Assembly: GCA_026874595.1 (NCBI GenBank)
Contig: CM049321.1
Location: 7,810,979 to 7,874,978, forward strand
Direction: 5' to 3'
Source of the DNA: Sipunculus nudus
Lineage: Eukaryota > Annelida > Sipuncula > Golfingiida > Sipunculidae
DNA length: 64,000 bases
Under the pieces are notes generated by a model. That model was not told the DNA's origin and searched no databases. It saw only the letters and a list, made by a program, of their open reading frames with translations. This document shows, piece by piece, positions 55,780-64,000 of the stretch. Numbering within the stretch: position 1 is the first letter of the stretch; every line of letters starts with the position of its first letter. The translations under genes were made by a program, and so were the position numbers.

Positions 55780-57115
55780 GTGTGTTGCATATTAGGATGG
55801 ATGTCTGCAGCTGAAATGTGTATGTAGGTTGAGCCACCTACCACAAAATCCAGAAAGCTGTCCAAGTTTATATATTAGGCAGATAAGTCAAACAGCAGAC
55901 AAAAAGAAGGACGCTGTGCAAAAAAATGGCAGGTGGCGCCACCAATTTTCTATATGATTAAGAGCTATACGAGATCTATATATATATGCAAAATTTCAGA
56001 GGGATATGCCTGAGATATAACCCTGAATGTCTGCAGCGTAAACATAAAAGTAGGTGGCGCCACCTGCCACATAATCAAGAAAGCTATCCAAGATCTATAA
56101 ACATGCAAAACTGTAGGCAGATATGTCAAACCACTGCCCAAATGTGAGTGATTTTATCCCACGGCAGACAAACAGACCGAGGCTGTGCAAAAATGATTGC
56201 AGGTGCACATGATAAAGAGCTATGTGAGATCTATACACAGGCAAAATTTTGGCCCAATCGGTAAAACGGTTCCCAAGATATAAGCTTGGATGTCTGCAAC
56301 GTAAACATGAATGAAGGTGACGCCACCTGTCATAAAATCAAGAAAGCTGTCTAGGATATATAACCCTGCAAAATTTCAGGTGGATAAGTCAAACCACTGC
56401 CGAGATACAAGTGACTTTATCCCAAGGTAGATGAACAGATGGATGCTGTGTAAAAATTGTTGCAGGTGGCACCACCAGTTTTGCGTATGATAAAGAGCTA
56501 TGTGATATCTATACAATTATAAAATTTCGGCCAAAATGGGTCAAGTGGTTCCCGAGATATGAGCTTGGATGTCTGCAGAGTAAACGTGAATAAAGGTGGC
56601 GCCACCTGTCATAAAATCAAGAAAGCTATCTAGGATGTATAAACCTGCAAAATTTCATGTGGATAAGTCCAACCACCACGCGAGATATGAGTGATTTTAT
56701 CCCACGGCAGATGAACAGATGGAGGCTGTGCAAAAATGGTTGCAGGTGGCGCCACCATTTTTAGTGTATGTTATAAAGCTATCCAAGGGCTACATTTTAA
56801 GCCTGATTGGTCAAACGGTTCCCGAGATATGTGGGTTTATGTGTGGAAACAGACGCACAAATGGATGCTGGGCAGAGAGGAAAGTACAGAGGTCAACCAA
56901 AAATGAGGGCGCAGCAGTTCACTTGTGACCTGATCCTTAAAAATTCTGAATTTAACAAAATTCTGCCCAGTGGTTATGGAGGAGTTCTCCAGAAAAATAA
57001 GGGGCGGCGTTGTCGTCCGACTGAAAACATAGTATCCACTAAACTCTGTTGTGGCGGATTCAACGAGGATGTATCAGTCAGGATATTTCAGATATGTTCT
57101 TTTTACCAGGGAGGA
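55780..57115. repeat. Tandem-core repeat island, unit about 270 bp
   Basis: About four units carry GGTGGCGCCACCTGTCATAA, AAATCAAGAAAGCTATC(T/C), a GCAAAATTTCA block, GAGATATGAGTGATTTTATC and GGAGGCTGTGCAAAAATG. Half-units alternate CACC-TGTCAT and CACCA-TTTT types. The right flank (GGCGTTGTCGTCCGACTGAA, ACATAGTATCC) resembles the right flank at 11520-11570. The frame at 56807-57199 lies mostly in this repeat and its flank. Confidence 0.85.
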
Positions 57116-57688
57116 TTATTCGAACAGATGAACGGACAATTTGGCAGCATGGTTTCGGACAAAAAAATGTATGACAAAAAAAAATGGCAAAAAAAATGAA
57201 TGGCAAAAAAAAAATGAATGGCAAAAAAAAAATGAATGACATAAATATGAATCACTTCCCCTGTGTAACACACCATATATAGAGAGAACTACTTATAGAT
57301 GCACCATGTTCCACTATCAGGTTATGTCTGAAAGCACTGGAGACACCAGCCAATCAAATTAAAACATGCACTCTTTGATTGTTAATTTAATTAAAATGAC
57401 TGGCTTTATTTTTAGACAAATCTCTGATGAAATTGTGTTCTGCTTGTCAATGCAACCTGACATTTGTTTAAGATTACCTAATGAAATCATCAAAAGCAAA
57501 ATTACAAATCTTGTGTGCATGACTTGATATTGCACTTAAAATCCCTTAATGATGAAGGCTTTCTGTCGATTGTCACCATATGCTGACAGGCAATAATTAG
57601 CTTGAGTGCTGCTTAAGAAATAATGATGGTATTGATTCAAAACAAGTGTTAATATCTAAAAAAATGCAAATGGTATATGTTTATATAT

Positions 57689-57736
<48 letters not shown>

Positions 57737-60700
57737 CAGGAATTAAACACACTTACTTGTGTTCGACATATATATATATGTACAGGAATTAAAGAGATAA
57801 ACAGTTCACGGAATGGAAGCGCTGGTTGTACTTGTCATGTGACAATATTACTGATACTTTGGTTATGGTAAAATCAATTAATACATTAAAATAATAATTC
57901 TTTATAAGTAGGTCTGATTCATAAAGCTGGCAATCTCCTTAAGATATTTCCTTTTTTTTACCTGCTTATTACCTTTGTTCATTGTTTAATTATTAGCCAT
58001 TGTTTCATTCATCTGACCAAAGAATTATTGGATGATCACATATTATTAATATGATTATTGTTTCAGTGACTATGCATATGTATCATGTCTTGTGTTTGTA
58101 AGACTGAATGCATGTTCTAAATTTTAAGATGACATTTTAAAATGCTGGTTGGGATTTATTTACTCATGTATTATATTACTGATAAAAGAATCAAACTTTA
58201 GGTTCAATAGACACAATTAAATTAAAAGTTAACTTTTTCATACAAATATTGGCAGAAATATGTCAAGTACACAATACTAATCAAGAATCAATTAAGTAAT
58301 TAAAAGTATAGGAAAGTCAGCTTTCTTCAACAGGTTACTATAAATTACCTTTTGATATATATCATGAAAACAGTTTCTTACACATTAGAAGAAATATGAT
58401 CAATCACAGTCCTGGATAAAAAATTATCTCTGTTTATATGAATGCAAACAATAAGAGATAATTTCAAAGAAAGAGACGTTGACAAAGATCATCACAATTT
58501 TAATTCAATTAACAATGTATTTTTCACTGAATCTGCTTCTTTTCAGTAGAATTTCAAAATAAGCTACCACCTGTTTCATGACTGACATATTTTTAGGTGC
58601 AGGCATTAGGAACGAATATTTGATGGTAAACGGACAAGAAGCAAACAGCAACCAAAATGTCTTCAGGTTAACAATATTTACCACTTTACCTGTGCGGCCA
58701 ATATTGCTAAGACTCGTCTGCAAGAGCCACTGCCTTTTTTCGTCTTGAGAACGGGTTTTCATTTGTGGTGATTGACAGGGCCAAGCCACCTGGGGAATGG
58801 CTAAAATTGTCATGTGGCCTTCATTTCTTGTGCTATTACAACTAAGTCATCGGCATATTTTGTGTTATCTGCCCCATACTAAAGGATGAATTTCTGCTGA
58901 GACTGCATTATTGCCTGAACCAATGTGTGACACCTTGGCAAAGTATCAAGTTGAAACTTAAACTAAAACCATAACAAATTTTCATTTTCCAAATTATATT
59001 TTATTACACATGATGCAATTTATATAGTGATTTAATATAATAGATTGTTTTATATCCAATCTTAGAATATTATTGAATTTCTCTTTATTATATATAATGA
59101 TCTAATACAGAGCACATTCATACTGATGTATCTAATTACTTCAATTTTATATTACATTACACATAGGGAGAACCAAAGTGTTAAATCAAATTGCTGTATC
59201 AGCTCTTGCAAAAAATTAATGTCTTTTAATTCTTTTAATTTGTTTTATATATAGTCATAAAATGTAGTACTTTGATATAACTCATGCTAATTGATTTATT
59301 TAGTGTGCAGTATGGTTATTACACAACGCTTTCATAAATTACATATTACAATATAATTTGACTCCTCATCATTCTTTAACATTTAATCCAGTATATAATG
59401 ATCTTGATGACATTAAATGTGTTTAGTTAATTCCATATTTATAACAGTAGGTTTTCATCAGATGTGAATTTATTAAATGTCTCCCCTTAACTGCCTTACT
59501 ATGTGTTATTCAGTTATTGAATACAAATAATATAAAACTATATAATTGGTCTTTAATTGTTTAATATCCTTAAGCACAGCAACTGTATATCTATTTCTTA
59601 GCATTTTTTTCTAAATACAGATGATATTTCTAACAGTAATGTAGATTTGGTGCTTACAAACCCTGCCAGGATCAGACTATTTACAGGAACAGAGTATTTA
59701 AATTACTTTATATTTCTAACTTCTCTGAGAGAGCATACCAAAACAATAATATTTGTATTGCATTGATCCTAATATTTTTTTTACTTCCAAATGATTGTTT
59801 AAATAATAACATGTTCACTTTGATCTAAGTTTCTATTATTGGCCAAACTATATTAAGGATGCCTCATTATTAATATGTTATGAACATATCTCTGCTCTGT
59901 CCATCTCTGAATTATGGACACTTCAAGAGGTCCCATGAATAGTAGGATAGTAGGCTTACAGGGACATAATCAGGAGCAACATTACATTTGTAACTGTAAC
60001 AAGGCAGCGTGACTGGAGGTCCAATTTTTATCCACAACATGCCGTGTTTCAGCCAGCGGGAACATTGTATTTCATTTTTTGGCCAAGTCAGTCAGGGCAT
60101 CTCCTGATTGACAAGTGTTGTTGTGCTTCGTTTATGTTGACACCTATGACTGCACCTAGTCCACTGTTTTTAACTCTTTTTACAGGAGTAAGCAAATGGT
60201 TTTAAGGCAATATTTTTGAATGTACAGATTTATTTTCAATAGAAGAAGCTATTTTTTTGGTGTTAATTCAACATGCTTTACATGTGATTGGGCCCCTTTA
60301 AAATCTGTAGGCTCTCTAATATGGACAAAACAGCCATGTCAAACAAATGTTCGCAACAGGGAAGTTTTACAGTATATCAATTAAAATATATATATAAAGT
60401 ATATGCCCAAAGGCAATTGCTTTTATTTCTTCAGGCTTGAAATATTAATCATTTCTACTCCTGACTCAATTTTCTGAATGTACTTTCCATAAACAGATTA
60501 AATACAACTTTACTCATAGAGAATGAAACAGAATGTCTGTAGAGGCTGGCAGATACCAGGAAAATCATCCAAACGCTCCACTGTAACCTGAATGACCTTG
60601 AAGGTCCAACAATGATCCCTTTACCAGAAGACTGTATTATTACATCACAGGCCTGTCTGTATATACATGACCTCCATTCACTCAAGAAAAATTGGACCTT

Positions 60701-63700
60701 AGAATTATTATTTAGTCATTTATATAATAATATATTTTTCTTGTAATATTTCCTCTTAGTAAAATACTAACTAATTTTAATCATTGATATTCACAGCTGG
60801 TATTGTTGAGTAAAACATTAGATTTAAAATTTGCAAAATCTGTAAACTTAAAATTCCATTTATACTTTCTTCAGTTATACCAGTGTAGATTAGATATACA
60901 TATTAAATAAAACATAAAAAAACAATAAACAAAGTACAGTGGTGAAAATCATTATTTATATATTAACAGAATTAACCTGATACAACATTTAAGTGGTTCA
61001 ATATGTTTGACTGACAGCTCAAGACAGCGATAAACTCTGGCACACTGAATCTGTCTTCTCCGCGTCAGCTTCCGTTAGTCATAGCTCCCATCATTTCCAG
61101 CTCTGAGAAAGGAAATGACACCCTGTACCGATGACGTGATCTGGATATTCGTGAGGTTGTGAGAAAAAATTGAGTGTCACCAATTCAGCTTTGGTGTTTA
61201 AACTGTGTATTTCTTTTGCATTCAGAGGAAAAGGGGCAGATGTTTATCTGTTGGCTACTGCCTGTAGATAGCGCGTTAGGTTCATGTTACCAGCAAGTAA
61301 AAAACTAAAAACTCCAAACCTTAGGTATACTTACATAAAAAACAGGAAACGCTTTGGTGGCCAAGTTTAGACAGTACTGTAGAGTCTCGTTTAAGGTGCT
61401 TTATAGACTGGTCTCTGCTCCCAGAGCAATATGTCAGTAGAATATGTTCAAACCAAAGCTCAACATACTTTTTTTCTTTCTTTTTTTTTCTTTTGCAACA
61501 GAAAGATGGCAACAGTCACCTTCATTGTCATCAGACAGAAAACCTTACACAGAACTGTATGTAGATCCCACACACACAGGTACATACATTAATAAAATAC
61601 ATGAAATTTATCATGTCACTCTACATATAGATGTAGCTGAACGTCAAGATTATGTGGTTTAATGCATGAGCATTTAAAAAATGGAGGCATGCAGTTATCT
61701 CCTCGGAAAAAAAAGATGTTAAAAAAATGTCTTCAGTGACACACACACATATATTCAACTCCAAACAAAATATCAATCTGTACATGTTATATAGGCTATG
61801 TGAACAAAAATTTACAACTAAGGCACTAATTATTTATTTATTGTTCAAATACTTCAATAAAGAAAAATTTGTAGATTTTTTTTCAACTTGCAGAAAGTGA
61901 ACAAATTTGTGCTCGATTTCAAGAAACAGTTTATATGAACAACACAAAGTTTAGTCAATATATCCTGTTTACAAGAATTGTATATGTTTTCAAAAGGGAT
62001 TGAGTGAGGAGCCTCAGCAACACTAGTGAGGACTTGTTGCTCATTCACAAAAGAAAACTAACTTTTGAAAACAGGAGTGGTGATTCTATTTAAACTTTTA
62101 TTTTTTGTTGTGTTGCCTTGTGTACAAAATATTTGTGACATCATTTTCTCTTTCCCTTTTCAAAGCTGTTTTCTCTGACCATCTGCTAGCTGCTTACAAA
62201 ACATGTATGAAAGACAGAGTGGAAAACAAAACAAGGGACCCATGGGTCACGGCGCTCAGCTGTTATTTATGATAAAAAAATATGATTTAGAAATGAGGCA
62301 CATGCTTGTTTTGTGTGGAAATAAATATAAGCTGTATTATGAGTTGTTGGTGTTTGACTTATGTATGATTTTTATAGTATCTTTGGAGACAGGGAAGAGG
62401 ATTGATTTCATTTATTTTATTAACAAATGGAGTGCTATTGTCACACAGATTTGGACTTGGCCATATAACTTATAAGCAGAACATATAATATAAGACTTTA
62501 ACTATTTTTTAAAAATAATTACATATTGTCCCAAATATAATTTTTATTAAAAATAATAAGAGAATCGTATGATTTTTAAAAATAAAATAAAACTGAAATG
62601 ATTATTAAATAATATCAAAGAATATATTCATGAATGCATTCATGAATACATTTTGAAAGTATTTGCACTGGTATTCATATACTTTCATTTTTACCTGAAT
62701 TCCCATTCTTATGCAAGAAATTTTATAATGGAGTACATATTCATATTCGTATTCAAATACATTTGCAAAGTATTCGCACCATGTCTGGTATTTATTCAGT
62801 TTTCACCAAACGATGTTGAGAATCCAGAATATTCAAAATTCACACATTTAAATAATGATCATAAGTACCTGGTTTTATGGCTTTAATTCATATTAAAAAA
62901 AAATAAATGTAATATATTCATTTTGGACTAATTTCACATCAATGTAGACACTAGACACAACAGGAATCTAGATTAATATTATCAACTGCATCTTTGTCTA
63001 TCAATAATTTCCTTCATATGATCCCTAATGATTAGTACTGAATAATATGATTTATTTTTTTATCATTACAATTGAACTGATAATACCATAGGTGACTGCA
63101 TGGTGTTATTTGGAATATGTAACATTCTATCGATCGATACAAGATTCTTATATCATCAGTAACTGCAAGTTAATTTCCTGTTATTATCAACTAACAAATT
63201 CCTTTTTTATTTTTATTTAATTTGTTATTAAAAACCAATAAAAATTTATTAATTTATTGTTTATTGTTATCTTGTTAGTTAAAACTACTAGATGAGTTGG
63301 GTTGGACACCTGGATCAACTGTGGCTGGGCATAAGCTGCCTGGCTGCCCCAGTGTATGCCTCGCCTCAAGCGTGCATAATTTGATGAAAGGTCAACAAGG
63401 TCAGCATACAGGTGACTCAAGAGGGGTTGGGGAGAGCTAAGGTCTGACATGTTCTCATAAATACATTAATAAAAGCTACAATTTTTGGCCAATTTCTTTC
63501 AGCTTTCTTAACTAAAAAGCTGAAATCCTTATGTGTGCATGATATTAAAATTATATCAACAGTGCTCACAGGAAACAAACGTGCAATGGTCAAACTTGGG
63601 CAAAATTTCAGGTACTAATTTTATATTTATACTAATAACTTATAAAATTTGAAAAATTCAGAACTAATTTTGTTACATCCCTGACAAAAAATCTCTAGCT

Positions 63701-64000
63701 TCAGCAATCCTCTTGTTAAGGGAGTATAATATATTTCTTGATTTTTTACAAAGTGCATTATGTTTGGGCCCATTACTTAAAACAATTACGCAATACTGAC
63801 ATCATTTCTGGCATGTGCATAGAGAATGTATAGAAAAATATGTATATTATATATGATTAAAGTCAGATCAGTGGTTTTGATATTAGGCAGTCTTGAAGTG
63901 TAACAATGAGTTTTTAATGGAAAAATGAAGTTTTTCATTAATATTTCGAAGGAATTAAGTCCTAGTGATAAAATTCTTGGCATGATAGGGGATTTTGGAG
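57116..64000. other. No gene seen; AT-rich sequence
   Basis: Includes (AT)n at 57690-57734. Candidate frames such as 58505-58813 and 60455-60685 (minus) lack motifs and coherent splice sites. I specifically looked on the minus strand for the PDE1 segment ending GIFVER and did not find it. Confidence 0.5.
57690..57734. repeat. (AT)n microsatellite
   Basis: Alternating AT preceded by TACATACATA. Confidence 0.9.

Noticed and set aside
58505-58813. 102-codon minus-strand frame as a possible upstream PDE1 exon
   Set aside because: No similarity to the PDE1 N-terminus and no fitting splice sites.

Overview
This is a eukaryotic nuclear window, AT-rich and dominated by introns and repeats. It carries one gene I can identify with confidence: a class I 3',5'-cyclic nucleotide phosphodiesterase of the PDE1 (calcium/calmodulin-dependent) family on the minus strand. 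The single long gene with canonical GT-AG introns, the very short open frames elsewhere, the many minisatellites and the families of tandem-core and foldback repeats suggest an invertebrate metazoan. A lophotrochozoan, most likely a mollusc such as a bivalve, is my inference from repeat style and from the PDE1 sequence; I could not search a database.

PDE1 gene. Eleven exons lie between 49071 and 21072 (minus strand): 49005-49071, 36280-36396, 35396-35536, 27818-27918, 26857-26982, 26087-26188, 24888-25008, 23448-23529, 22730-22921, 21831-21908 and 21072-21274. Each junction is GT-AG, the phases fit at every join, and the 1,330 coding bases stay in frame to a TAG stop at 21072-21074 (442 complete residues). 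The complete catalytic domain is present with all metal ligands and the substrate glutamine. The N-terminal part (calmodulin-binding and autoinhibitory region) is not found in the window and must begin beyond position 64000 or in an exon I did not recognise.

Left part (1-21071). This region holds a solo LTR (1199-2091), a 38-bp minisatellite (3010-3370), a candidate terminal exon of an unidentified gene (5976-6241, minus), two foldback elements (6340-6915 and 7911-8447), and a large island of tandem-core repeats (9060-14440). It also has a weak coding candidate (16276-16644, minus), then the probable PDE1 3' UTR and downstream sequence.

Middle and right. PDE1 introns hold a 30-bp minisatellite against the acceptor of exon 8 and a second minisatellite upstream of exon 7. 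Two tandem duplications, both with an offset of 73 bp, each copy the splice acceptor and 5' end of an exon (exons 6 and 7). The exon 7 copy has acquired a perfect donor and would add exactly 8 codons in frame if spliced in. Large introns contain Helitron-like tandem-core repeats (30665-31687 and the end of another near 40372), a foldback MITE family, a tRNA-like SINE and more minisatellites. From 49072 to 64000 I see no convincing exon, only repeats and AT-rich sequence.
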